Shown here piece after piece: positions 11,460 to 22,340 of a DNA stretch of 64,000 nucleotides (position 1 is its first letter; each line of letters starts with the position of its first letter). The position numbers and the translations under genes are program-made. The DNA is from Symsagittifera roscoffensis. Its lineage: Eukaryota; Xenacoelomorpha; Acoela; Convolutidae. The notes below the pieces were generated by a model. It ran no database searches and had not been told where the DNA came from. It saw nothing but the letters and a program-made list of their open reading frames with translations. The stretch is taken from contig NC_087063.1 of the NCBI RefSeq assembly GCF_963678635.1, forward strand, positions 47,875,220 to 47,939,219, read 5' to 3'.

Positions 11460-12770
11460 TCAATAAAAATGGATTATAATATTACTATTTTTCCAAGCTA
11501 CAAAATCCTTTTTTCATCCAATATAATCGATTTTTTTTCCATTTTTTTCACAATGAAACTAAATTATAATCGATTTTTTTCCACTTTACTGAGATGCGAA
11601 ATTCAATTCACATTAAGTCTTTTCTATTTTTTCAACTAAAGTTGGTTACGTTGGTTATTTGTTGTTCAATTCATTTTTTTGTGCCTAACTTTAAAATTTT
11701 GTTACTTTTTCATGTTACTCAAAAAGGAATTTTGTTCCTTTCAACAATTTTGTTAAATTATTAGACACTTTGGGGCGGGGGGGGTGTAAAGTTGGATGTG
11801 GACTAATGCCCCTTCCATTACCCGTCCCCCTAGCGTTTGCAACAACTCCATTTACAACAACCCCCCTCCCCGGGGGGTTCAGTGGGAGGGGGGTTCAGGT
11901 TGTGGAGAGAGTTGAGCTCAGGTAGGGGTGATCAGGGGGGGGGGGGGGGGGTTGTTCAGGTGGCGGGTTCAGGGGAGCAAGGGGGCAAACGTTAGGGGGG
12001 TGAGCTTAACGGAATCTTTTTGCAGTGTGAGTTTAGGTTTAGAAATGGACTACGTTCGCTTTGCAAAGTTTCCGAAATTTTGCACGACGCACGAAACAAA
12101 AAAAAGTGGAAAAAACTCAACTTTGTTGTGACTTAATACTTATTAAAAAATCCACTATAATGGATTCCAAATGAATTATATTGCATTTTGTTTTGGCGAT
12201 TCCAATTTTGTTGTCTGAACGTAGCATGGAATCGATTATATTTACAACATTTTAGACCTCAAAAATCCATTATAGCCGATTTGTTTTCACTTTTCTTAAA
12301 TGCGGGAAAAGAATCCAAATACTGTCCAAGAGAAGCAGAGTCCATAATTGATATCTAAAACGCTTGATTTTTTTTGTCTTAAGGGGGGCTCAGAAACAGT
12401 TTGTAATGCTAACTATCGCTGTTTAAATTGAATCGCGAAGACTCCCTTATATCCTTGCTAACTTTCAGAAGTTTGTCAGAGTCCTAAATGATGAATACTT
12501 TATACATTTAGTAGACGTCAGGGCATACATTTTGCAAATTTGTTGCAAAATTTACAAAATTGCTGCAAAAATAATTGAATTTAGTTCAAAAAAGAAAAAA
12601 TGGATTATACACGATTATAATGGACTACAATGTTTTTTTTTATTTCAAAAACAATCGATTTTAATTGATTATTTTGGCAAAATTAGTCGATTTCCGAATT
12701 TAATTTATTAATGGCTTATAATGGTTTTTTTTTTGTCTCGGGAACCCATTATAATGATTAGAATCCATGA
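11460..12770. repeat. Cluster of dispersed ATTATAAT / ATCGATT motifs
   Basis: About ten imperfect copies of a palindromic AT motif are scattered over 1.3 kb. Variants include attataatcgattttttt (near 11520 and 11563), ccactataatggattcc (12151), aatcgattatat (12231), aatccattatagccgatt (12260), gattataatggac (12613), aatcgattttaattgatt (12652) and cccattataatgatt (12746). Spacing is irregular, so this is not a simple tandem repeat. Confidence 0.5.
11774..11998. other. G-run / C-run tract
   Basis: Several runs of 4 to 17 G on the plus strand (for example 11774-11785, 11880-11893, 11936-11951, 11994-11999) alternate with a C-rich stretch at 11811-11870. This is very unlike the AT-rich surroundings. 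G-quadruplex formation is possible. Long homopolymers here make the exact sequence uncertain. Confidence 0.6.
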
Positions 12771-13586
12771 ACGCTCGGTGTGGGTATCCGATTACTTTTG
12801 ATTCAGTTTTTGAACTGAGACAAACAGTTTGGTTTTTAGTTGGAACAAAAAACGGCAAAAAAATTATCGGAAAAAGTACGGCAAAGTTTTGAAAGGCAAA
12901 GAAAGTCGGATTAATTTTTTAAGGTATTAAAATAAATGAATACTTTACTAAAAGTAATTTTTAACATTTGAACTCAAATTAGTGGTTGCACGGAATCTGA
13001 TGCAAGCTTTTTTGTTGTTCTGATTCTCGAAAAAAGGAATAGATTAATTTTTCTAGAAGGAATTTTTTTCCAGCCAAATTTCTTTTTCCAAATAAATTTT
13101 TTGGCAAACATTTAAAAAGAAGGCATTGATGTGCACTGCTCAAAAAAAGATGTTTTTTTTTCATGTTTGCAAAGTGACAATGGTTTGAGTTTGGTATAAC
13201 TAAATTGTGTATCAAACTTCGCCCAGCACTGATAAACACACAGTTTCGCTTAAATTTGAAAAATTTTTGGTCGGTAATAAATCGCGGATTACATTTTTTT
13301 AGAAACTAAGTGTATCGCAATTCAAATCGTTAAATCTCAAGTCGTCAAACAGCTCGTGGTTTCAAAACGTGCTCGAGTTTAAAAAGTCCAAATTTTTCTG
13401 AAGAAACAAACACCTCAAGCAAAAATACCGGGTAATTCTCTTCGAAAGTCGAAACGAAAACTCAATTTGATGCTCATGTGTGTAAAGAATTTTAATAACT
13501 TTTGTTGAAAATTGTTTCATTTTCTCGTAGAAACCTCTACATTCTAACCCGAACTATGCTATTTTATATCGTTTTTCAGGTGAAAT

Positions 13587-13919
13587 CCATCATAGGCGAA
13601 GAACCGAATGGGCGAAATTAAAAATCGGCCAATCAGTTTTTATTATTCTAAAATTTGCAAAGAAAGGATGAAAATATCACATAAAGTTAACGTTTCCAGG
13701 GACATACAATTAGCCGAGTATAAAAACGGATGAATTATGCAAATTTTAAAATTGTCACTTGCAGCCGATTTCAAGAGTTTGGTCATAAAGCAAGCTAAAT
13801 TTTTGCTTGATTTAATTTCTTTTAATTGAACGACAATTCATTTAATTTAATAATTAACTTTCGACAGTTTTTGGTTTTTGGAGTATTTTGCCCATTCAGT
13901 CCTTCGGCTATGATGATAG
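13587..13919. mobile_element. Probable MITE-like foldback element
   Basis: Terminal inverted repeats of about 30 bp at 13587-13618 and 13885-13919 share a catcatag-cgaag-ac-gaatgggc-aaat core with roughly four mismatches. The 330-bp interior is AT-rich and non-coding. Size and structure fit a miniature inverted-repeat transposable element. I could not define a target-site duplication, so the family is unassigned. Confidence 0.5.
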
Positions 13920-14922
13920 CTACCGTTTTTTTATTTGTCCTTCATTCAGTGCTGTCTTCAAAAAATCTGGAGACAATCAAAATCCAAAAAATTTAAACTC
14001 ATTATAGATTTTCTGTTCTTGCTAGTTCTTGCTAGTCTGTTCACTCTGAAATTCGAATGAGAAAATTTATTTGTAATTATAATTGCTGCTCGTAACTGAA
14101 TATTTTTTATTTAACCTTCTTATTTTTTAGGATTCCCCGGAGAATAAATGAATCTTTCAAGTATCTTTGCGAATTGAAAATTGAACAATTTTATTGGAAA
14201 AAATCGAAATTAAACCTCACCTTTCTGAGATAGCGTCGATTGATATCAGTTTTGGCACAGTGCATTTGAATAAAAATTAATCTAGTTTCCCTGCATCTAC
14301 TTGTAAGCAATGTACAACAAGACTGTTTGTATCAGAAGGAAACCAAGAATCTTCCAACTGCTATATATAGACTACATTCAAATTTTCGGGAAATCATGGT
14401 CTTTTTTGAAAAAAGCGGAGAAATGGAAATTTATTGCGCGCTTAAGTTTTCAATCTTTGCAAATTGGCCATTTTAAACCCTGATACTTTAACGACAATTG
14501 ATTGATCGAGAGTAAATTTGAACTATGGACATTAGAACCTTTCAGAAGATATTTGAAAAATTCCGTCAAAAACGGGTAGTCGAAGTTGATTTGGAGAAAA
14601 AAAACACCCGAGCACAAATATCACGCGACTTTTTTAGAAAGTTGAAACAGATAAAAGACATTTTACCTTATATATCAACCAGCAAAAAGATTACAATATC
14701 TCCATCACCTCAAAAATTTGAAATATTTAAACAAAAAAAATAAAATGGTCTCTTGCGGTGTTAGAACTGTCTCTTACGGTCATTTGAATTTTAGCTCATT
14801 ACTTCAAAACTTATCAAAGTGTATCACTGAACTACTAGAAACACTTTGTACAATTAAAAACAAACAGATAATTACTACCGGGTTTCACCACCAGTGTTAT
14901 TATTTGGCTACTGATTGCTACT

Positions 14923-15152
14923 ATAGATCTAGGGTATACTGGTTTATTGCGGCTGCTGAAGTTCTCTTGGAGAGACAACTAATTTCTAAGTTAAATTCCA
15001 ATCTCTCTGGTGCTGAAATTACAAGTAATTTCAGCACTTACAAATAAGTGGGTTGTTAGTTAGATGGATTATGATTGGTTAATATTAAATACTTTACAGT
15101 GGTAAAATATCCAATTTATCCAATCATAAAATATAGTTTAGATCAGGTTCCA
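14923..15152 (-). repeat. 3' LTR of copy A
   Basis: 230 bp; on the minus strand it begins TGGAACC and ends CTAGATCTAT. It differs from the 5' LTR only at two sites (c/a near 14998 and c/t near 15092). It contains a perfect 13-bp palindrome with a 2-base loop (15010-15037) and a weaker hairpin with 10-bp arms at 15069-15078 and 15120-15129. Confidence 0.9.
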
Positions 15153-15175
15153 CCCATCCGGGTTTTACAGAGTTT
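15153..15175 (-). promoter_or_regulatory. Candidate plus-strand priming (polypurine-like) region
   Basis: Directly upstream of the 3' LTR in element orientation the sequence reads aaaacccggatggg, and the corresponding position in copy B (10266-10279) reads aaaccccggatggt. The ggatgg core is conserved and abuts the LTR, where a polypurine tract is expected. It is short and not purely purine, so the assignment rests mainly on position and conservation. Confidence 0.35.
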
Positions 15176-16503
15176 TTAGAATTAACTTTCTGCAATTCAA
15201 AGGATGGATGATGAACGTTGGTATTTGGCGAACATCATATTCTTGTCCGGTTCCTCTTGTTAAAGAAGTTCCAGGACGCTGGAGTTAGGAACATCAATCG
15301 TTGTGTCGTCTTGTGACAACGACTGGGTTCCCCAATGCAATCAATCTGATTTCAAAATGGTTTGCTATGACGGGTTTTTCTGTATTATTTTAGAGAACTT
15401 GTTTTGTGTTCAACCTCGTCTGGGAATGGCGTGGAGATCGTGTGTGGAAGGGATGCCTCGTAACTCGGATCTGCACGTATACTTGAACATCGAGGTGGTC
15501 ATTGGTCTAGTTCAATGAATTCCTTTTCTGCGAAGTCAAGTCGTACTCTAAATCCTTTGAGTTGTGATTGTGGACGGCATATCGGTTGTGGTTAGCAATT
15601 CTTGTTCGAGTGTGATGGAATCCTTTTATCTTTGGATGTTCGTCTTTGTTGTTGTGTGTTGATCTATATACTGCAAGGTATAATTTACATTTTATAAAAT
15701 TCTATTAGTTCGGTTTTTTAATCATGAATTTAGTTAGTTGTTTTCACAAAAGCATTTTGTTTTAGTTCGGTTATTTTGAAGAGTTACTCACCCTTGAGTA
15801 CCTCTTATTAAAAATAGAAGTGTGGTCACAAAGCGTGGATGTAGCGCGGTGGGATAGGCCGGCTATAGAGCATGCTCAGGACGTCCTCTCTGGTGGGTTA
15901 GGCCAGGGGTGGGAGTATGATTTCATGCTATTTCTTTGAGAGGTCCTGTTATGTGATAACGTTTTATGTTGAGTTTATGTTGGTATTTGAAACATGGAAA
16001 GTTTGAAACATGTTATTATATGTTAGAGTTGTTGAGTGTGAAAACTTGAAACTGAAATTCATTATTTTAAACAATTCTTCGTGGGCGATCTGTGCGAGTT
16101 TGGATAGAATTCTTGTGCGAGTGAATGAAAATATCAAAAGGTTAGTACTGCATTTTCATTTTATCACTTTATTACATAGAATTTCAAATTTACTGCTTTT
16201 TTGGGAAAATTTAAAGTTATAAATTTTCATCGTAATTAAATTTACTGATTCATAAATTTACTGATTCATTTACTGAAACAATTTATGAATTAATTTACTA
16301 CATTTGGTATGAATTTTATTACATTATTATGTGCAAAATATTAATGAAGTTTAGAAGAATTTTAGCAGGTTTACTTTTTTTTCCGTTTTTTTGCAGATGA
16401 TCGTGGTATGAAGACTAGAAATGTAAAAGAAACATGAATAAAGAATGGTTAGTACTAATTTAAATTTATTAGTGAAGAATATTTTTTAAATTATACTTAC
16501 CTG
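15176..16503 (-). mobile_element. 3' untranslated region of copy A
   Basis: About 1.3 kb between the accessory ORF and the 3' LTR has no convincing frame on the minus strand. Plus-strand ORFs here look like chance. Part of it (about 15835-15925) is well conserved with copy B at 9665-9760. Near 16150-16320 there are repeated aaattta-ctg (AGTAAATTT on the element strand) motifs, including two adjacent copies of aaatttactgattcat. Such a long non-coding 3' tail could hold RNA export, stability or packaging signals, but nothing specific is recognised. Confidence 0.55.
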
Positions 16504-18315
16504 TTAATCGTCTGGGAAAAAGCCGTGGGGGAAGATGTCGTGTATCATGTCCGATGTTGTTAGTAATTTTGCTAGTATGCGAATGATGTTTTTAGTTTGG
16601 AGCAGTGGCCAAAGCAATTGAAGTGCTTTAATGGTTTTTAGTTCTTCGGTGCGTATTGCAAACTCATAAGGTGTGTTTTGAATGAGGCTATATACTTTGT
16701 GATTATATTTAGTTTTGTGAATGAATTCTAATATCGGGATTTCTATAGGCTGGATAAATTCATGTCGGATAAGGAAGGGTCTGGATTCTTCGGCGTTAAA
16801 GGTCTTCGTGATGGGACAAAATATATACATTTGTGTTACTGGGTCATAATTGCGGAGGATGCCGTGGAGGTTAGTATCCTTGATGCAATAAGTGAAATTA
16901 AGAAAAAATGGTGAAGTGTACTTCGAGTTGAGAAACTGAAAACGATGGTGTGGTTGTCTTGATGGAGTATGTAAATCAAAATGATTTTGTATGAAGCGAT
17001 AGTATGTATATGTATGAGTCTGTTTAGTGCGTAACATAATGTCGTGTGAACAGTGCAAACCGCGTTCATGTGGTGCAAGGAAGTGAAAGGTTAGTGAAAA
17101 TAACTGAAATTTGTCTTTGAAACTTTCGTGAGCTTGAATATCATTTAGTGCTTCAGAAATGATGTGATCATGTTTTCTATCAAAAATTTTAAGTGTGAAT
17201 ACATATGACGTTTTGATGAAAAATTTTTCTGTTAGTTGTGGGTTAGCGAAGCGGTCGTCATCTAGAATTTGGTCTTGATTAGTTCGGATGATATTATGGT
17301 CGTAATATTCTACTGTAAATTCGTTAGCTCGAGGTGCAGTGAATGTTTTTAGTAATTTTTTATATCCTACATAAGTAAATTGTCTAGATGTTAGTGTTGC
17401 GGTGAGTCTATATAGCATATTTTTATTCTTTTCTATGTCGTCATGAGTACTAGATAGTGGCAGGCAAAGGGGATTAGTAAAATGGTAATATGCTGTCCAG
17501 TGATATGTGGGCATTAAAACATGTTCATCTACAAAACTACGTGTGTCGTTAGTGTCGTTAGGTGTGTTTAATGTATATTGTGGGAATGAGGATCAGGTGA
17601 TTGCTAGAAAATCTTTCGTGTTGGTGTGTTGTGGATGATTAATATATTCGCAGGTTGTTCCTGGTTTGGCCGGGAATGGATGGTTCGGGAATTTCTTTTT
17701 AAAAGTGCGATAAGCTCGGTTAGTGCTATTAGATGTTTCTGTGGATGTGGATGATTGTGCTAATGATGCAGTGCAAGCTGAGGAGGATGTAGAAGTAGGT
17801 GGGTTTGAGGTTTATATTGTGGATGAAATTTGATGTATGGTGAGGGTGTTAGGATGTACTAACTGTTGTTGTAGGGTGATAAAATTATCGAGTTCCTGGG
17901 AAATTTGGGGGGTATCTGAAGAATTATTAGATGATCGGTCGGAATGAAGTGGAGAGTAGGTTGGGGTTACTTGCGAAGCATAAGAAGGAGTGGAAACGGA
18001 TGGGAGTGAATTATTTGGTGGGATTGGTTGAAAAGGGGGTTTTGAAAAAACTGAGGAGTTGGTTTGAAAATTATTGGATGGAGAAGGTTCGGAGTCTGCA
18101 AATTCGTCAGGGGTTTCTATATTAGAGTTATTAAGTTGTGAGATGGAGTATAAAACTGAAATATCTGAGTTAGTATCCGAATTCGTGCTTGATGATATTT
18201 TAATGGTTGGAAAATCGGGTGGTGGGAAAGCAAAAAGTGGGATTATTGGGATTGGAGTGTGGAGGTTGGTTGGGTGGGAATTTGAGCGGTGTAGGGATCC
18301 AAGTTTTCGGCTCAT
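16504..18315 (-). CDS. Accessory ORF after env, unknown function (two in-frame stops)
   Basis: A single reading frame of about 603 codons runs from the ATG at 18315 to the stop at 16504, interrupted by a TAA at 17812-17814 and a TGA at 17593-17595; the frame is the same on both sides of each. Residues 1 to about 270 are low complexity and rich in Ser, Pro, Thr and Asn. The last 337 residues (from 17514) are a globular-looking domain rich in His, Tyr, Phe and Leu, with motifs such as LRTKQTHTYTYYRF and a helical end 'LLWPLLQTKNIIRILAKLL'. I do not recognise it. The start overlaps the env stop as ATGA, suggesting coupled translation from the env mRNA. A decayed homologue follows env in copy B. 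Both stops could come from single C-to-T or G-to-A changes. Confidence 0.65.
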
Positions 18316-20925
18316 CGTGGGCTAAAAAAATGATTATTTTGAGACTGAAAAGCGGTGATATGGGGTTGTTCTATAATTTGTTCATATGTATTATCATCTT
18401 GTGAATGATGTGTCATTATATGTTGTATGGGACTTTGCGATATATTTGGTCTAAAATTTGGGTTATGTGTTATTGCTAGGTTTCGGAAATTACGTGGGAC
18501 TAAGGATAATGGATGGTTATGTGGTAGGGGTGGCAACTGTGGTGCGGTAGGTGTTACTTCTATGTTATTATGTTCGTCGTCGTACGTGTTCTGTCTTGTC
18601 GCTATTTTTGTATTATATTCTTTTATTTGTGCGTCTAGAAGAATTTTGTTTATTGATGAAGAAAAAATTCCAAAAAATCCTGCAAATAGTATGCGTGCTG
18701 CACTTGCTTGTCTATTTACTTGTGTGTGTATAGCGCATAGGTTATAGATTCCTTTTAAAAGTGAAAAAAGAAATCCTATAAAGTTAAACATTGCGTATAG
18801 GATAGTTAATTTTTCTAAGATGTAATAGGGCCATCCTAGAAAATCGAGAATTTCATTTTTTAGGGTAACAAAGCTAAAAATATTTATAGGTGAAATGTCT
18901 TGTGGTCTGTATTTTTCACCGTTTAGGTATACATATAGTCTTTAATGTCTTTAAAAGATCCGCTATAATCTTGTGTATAAATATTTGCAAATCCTGTGGT
19001 TTCGGCAGGTTTTCGTAAATTTTGATCAATTGATTGTCGTTGTATAGTGTCCAATTGTGTTAATAAATTTTGGAATTGTTGTGTTCTAATGTGGTGTTGG
19101 ATATCTGATTTTGAATATATTGCAATGGATTGTAAATCAATATTACGAGCAATAGCTCTGATGCTTTCGGGTGAATTTTTTTTGAGTGATTGCATTAACG
19201 TAGGGTATGGAGTAAGAAGATAATATTTATCTTCATCAGGGTTCAATTGTACTACATTGTGGCTATTTTCTGATCCACATGGGACTGCGGTATCCCAAAA
19301 ATATGTTCGTCTTGAAAGTGTGTCAACAAAATGTACCTTGTTTTTATAAAATATAGTGATTCTTTTATAGCAGCGTTTATCTTCAAAAACATATAGTGGT
19401 GATACTTTTTTGGTACAAGTATGAAACCATAAAATGTTTCCTTCGTAGTCTAGAAAATTTGATCTATTTCCTGACAATAAATATCCTGCGCAGGGTATTT
19501 CTAATACTGCTAGTGCGAGTGTTTGTAGGATTTGTATCCTTTCTAATTCGCATAGTTGGTGAAGTGTTTCTAATTCGGAGAGTGACACTTCTTGAAAAAT
19601 TCGACTAATCGTGTAGTCTAACTTCATATCTAAGTGGATATCATAGTGGATATTACCAAAATAAGTGTTATTCATTAGTGATAGTTCTTGTAAACGTGTA
19701 CTTCTAGTGTCATGTGGCTTTAGTTTTCCACCAGGTTGACCATTGCTTTTTTGAAAGTTAACTGGTATATATGATGTTCCTTCGTTTAGAGGGTGACCTG
19801 TGCCATAAGGGTCAAATTTTATTTTTCCAGTGGTCATGTCGAAACCTTTTTTGTATTCAACTAGTATTTCAGAATATTGTGTTTTGTAAAGTGGGTTCCT
19901 GTATTTGCTTGCGATTTCTGTTTCTTGATGTATTTGGAAACGTGTTAATTTATTTTCTATTTTATGGATATTTCGGAAATCAGTACTTTGTTTTCGTGAT
20001 GGATGGACTTGTTCGTATGGAATTGATTCTCCAAAATATTTTTCGTGAAATTTTATCATTCGAGCGTGTATTTTCGCTACTTGAAATGTTGTGCATGTAT
20101 CTTCGGGAAACCAAACAATTGTTGCTTGTGTCCATGTTGTAGGATCACAAAAACCTTGATCGTTTTTACAAGGTAATCTAATTCCTTGATAGATCATTGT
20201 GTTGTCGGATAAATCTCGTGTGAGTTGTATTTTTTCGAGTTGTATTTTCCAATCGAAAAACATTATTTCTTGATATCCTTTTTTTTGTGTCTGCTTTGCA
20301 GTTTGATGGATTGTTTATTCCAATGTGTGGTATACAGTGCTTATCGTGTATGTCATAAGTTAATCTTCCGTGTGCGCCGTTGTATGGGTTTTTTTTCATC
20401 TAGTTATATATGTCCCTGATATCTTTCAAGTTCTGCTTGATGTACAGAATCGGCAAAGACTTGAAAATATACTAGTTTTCTGTCGGTGTTTTTATTTCTT
20501 GTGATATTTAGTCTAAGTAGCTCGTTTTTACAATCATCGGGATTTAGATGTAGAAGTCGTTCTATATTACTTTGGTAGAATGATTCGTTGTCAAGGCGGT
20601 TTTTATTTCCGTTTGAAACTTGTGAACAATGTACTTTCTTTTCGGAAAATGTTGCTGTAATTTTATATCCTGCGACTGTTGTTGCTCGGGCTTTTGAATA
20701 CAGTGTCGCTATTACATTTGTAGTTTCTATAGCTTGTGGTTCTGTTTCGCATTGTGATACTTGATTTATTGCATATTTGTGTAGTGTTTTTTGTTCATTT
20801 TCTTCACAATCGTAGTGTGTTACTAATAAGTCCTGGGGTCCTGTGCGAGTAGAAGGATTTGTGTTCTGATCGGAAAATATTAGAAAAAAGATTTGTTGAA
20901 ATATCAATATTTTTAGAATATACAT
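18312..20925 (-). pseudogene. env: Envelope-like glycoprotein, broken
   Basis: The ATG at 20925 starts a hydrophobic signal-peptide-like segment (MYILKILIFQQIFFLIF). A Cys-containing ectodomain follows, then hydrophobic segments near 18785 (FNFIGFLFSLLKGIYNLCAI) and 18690 (RILFAGFFGIFSSSI), and a Pro/His/Asn-rich tail ending at the TGA at 18312-18314. Position after pol, secretion signal and C-terminal membrane anchor support an envelope. A stretch near 19230-19400 with a CY, FVD..SRRTYFWDTAVPC and YYLLTPYP layout is reminiscent of the membrane-proximal part of class III-type viral glycoproteins such as those of chuviruses; this is a resemblance from memory, not a search result. Breaks: a stop at 20404-20406, a frameshift at the 8-base homopolymer 20279-20286, and a frameshift near 18925-18950. 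Confidence 0.65.
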
Positions 20926-21186
20926 GTGTATGATAATCCTGAGTATGGGTTATAAATTAAGATGTAACCAATTGTCTTTTTGGTATATCTGTCGTACTTA
21001 TATATTACTTCAGTTGTTATAAATGGTGGTGGTAGCGATTGAGCTGTTATATTGGGTGGGTTTAATGGGTAGGATGTTGAACAATGTTGTTAAGTTTAAT
21101 CGTAATTTCGAATTTTAATTGTAGACTATTTTGTTGGAGTATTTGGATGTATGGTCACGAATGTCTTCGTGGATGTCTTGTCTATA

Positions 21187-22063
21187 TTATAGTCTATTGA
21201 GTGCCCAATTGTGGAGTCGGTTACTTTCTGGATGTTGTCCAAATAATGGTGGGGGTGCTGTGAACGTGTTCCAATGTAATCTTAAAGGGATATTTGTTGA
21301 TGATTGTTCTCGATATCTAGCGTCGAGGTTATTTGAGAAGTTTAGGGGGAAAAGCGTCGGTGAAATCTGGCTTACTGATGGTGTTGATGGTAGTGATAAT
21401 GTTTCTGGTAGTGATGATGATGTTGCTGTATCCGTAGAAATATCTATTGGGTCATTTATTAAATTTGGTTCACCTTGTGTGAAAAAGTGTGTTGTCCAAT
21501 ATGGTAGTCGTGATGTTTGGTTGGGGGGGGGGGGTGGGGTTAAAGGGATTGTCACGTATTTGTTCAGATGTTGGTGTTGAACCTAAGTTATCTGAGGGTA
21601 TACTTGAGGTGCTACGTTGTGAAAGAAGTGTAGGGGTTTCTGGTAATGTGCTATTTGGATTTTCTGGAGTAATTGGTGATGGGGATTGGGGTATATCAAA
21701 ATGAACTCGGTGGGTTTGAAAATTTCTATTTCGTCGTGGATGTATATTTTGTCTGTTTATTTCAATTGTTTTCTGATTTTGACTAATGTGTCTTATTCTA
21801 CTTAATTCTTGTGGTAATGTTGTGTATAAATTATATGTTGGTTCACTTAGGGGTGCCTGTCGCTGAACTGGTTCTAATGGTTCGGATAAGCGAGCGTGTC
21901 GTTCTTCAAAAGTGTATGGGTTATCTTGGAAAGAAATCCGTGTGGATGTTTGGGGGTTTTGGGTAGTTGTAGGTATTGTCGGGTTTTCTTGGGACGATGT
22001 CGGTGAAGACTGATTGTGTGATTGTTGGTTAGCAATTTTTGAAAGTATTCTGATTGATTTTTT
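21187..22063 (-). pseudogene. P/T/S-rich ORF between pol and env, unknown function
   Basis: An open frame without ATG runs from 22063 (just after a TAG) into a 12-base G-run on the plus strand (21523-21534). The similarity to copy B then continues in another frame, 21555 to 21187. The product is rich in Pro, Thr, Ser, Gln and Asn, with short polar segments such as QELSRIRHISQNQKTIEINR, and ends in a stop after 'HNWALNRL', where copy B reads on with a Gln. Homopolymer slippage or sequencing error at the G-run explains the frame change. It could be the N-terminal part of an env precursor reached by splicing, or a separate protein. The sequence between 20926 and 21186 has stops in all frames. 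Confidence 0.45.
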
Positions 22064-22097
22064 CTAAAGAAAAAAATTATGTTTATTGTAGTGTTCT

Positions 22098-22253
22098 TCA
22101 AGGAAAAGAATTAAAAGGATTGTTGCTAAAGCGAATGTGATTTTTGCCTTTTTTTATACATTTGCACATTGTCAATATTAGGGATGATAAAAATGTTATA
22201 AAAATTACAAATAGTAAAAAAATATCTGTTCTTCTGAAAATTGTTCGTATCAT
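22098..22253 (-). CDS. Small hydrophobic ORF 2 (51 aa), putative membrane peptide
   Basis: ATG at 22253, TGA at 22098-22100. The peptide has a basic N-terminus (MIRTIFRRT), one hydrophobic span (IFLLFVIFITFLSSLILTM) and a Cys/Lys-rich polar tail (CKCIKKGK). This is the layout of a single-pass membrane peptide with a cytosolic basic end. It lies in the pol-env spacer, where no other gene is expected. AT-rich DNA easily yields hydrophobic ORFs, so chance remains possible. Function is unknown. Confidence 0.35.
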   Translation of the reverse strand: MIRTIFRRTDIFLLFVIFITFLSSLILTMCKCIKKGKNHIRFSNNPFNSFP

Positions 22254-22340
22254 TTAAATAAACTTTGGGTTATCGTACCTGTGAATATGGTCAATGATTT
22301 GGGAACGTTGGAGATATATTTCAAATAGGGAGTAGAAAAT

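Larger units (their letters stand above)
11070..14922. other. Apparently host non-coding DNA between the two element copies
   Basis: This is AT-rich sequence without a convincing gene apart from the EGF exon at its edge. It contains an AT-palindrome motif cluster (11460-12770), a G/C-run tract (11774-11998) and a probable foldback element (13587-13919), listed separately. I see no similarity to the retroelement body here. Confidence 0.5.

Noticed and set aside
12979-13239. 86-codon minus-strand ORF in host spacer
   Set aside because: No domain, no splice sites that fit, and the composition matches AT-rich noise.
14525-14743. 72-codon plus-strand ORF rich in Lys, with a following ORF at 14718-15047
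   Set aside because: Lys-rich ORFs are expected in A-rich DNA. There is no recognisable domain, no splice context and no second copy, and the second ORF runs into the LTR.
15303-16222. Plus-strand ORFs at 15303-15518 and 16010-16222
   Set aside because: They lie antisense in the 3' untranslated region of copy A, have no domain, and are not preserved in copy B.
17931-21704. Plus-strand ORFs opposite env, the accessory ORF and the P/T-rich ORF
   Set aside because: They are antisense shadows of the minus-strand element genes; the largest (21131-21580) is the complement of a P/T-rich frame.
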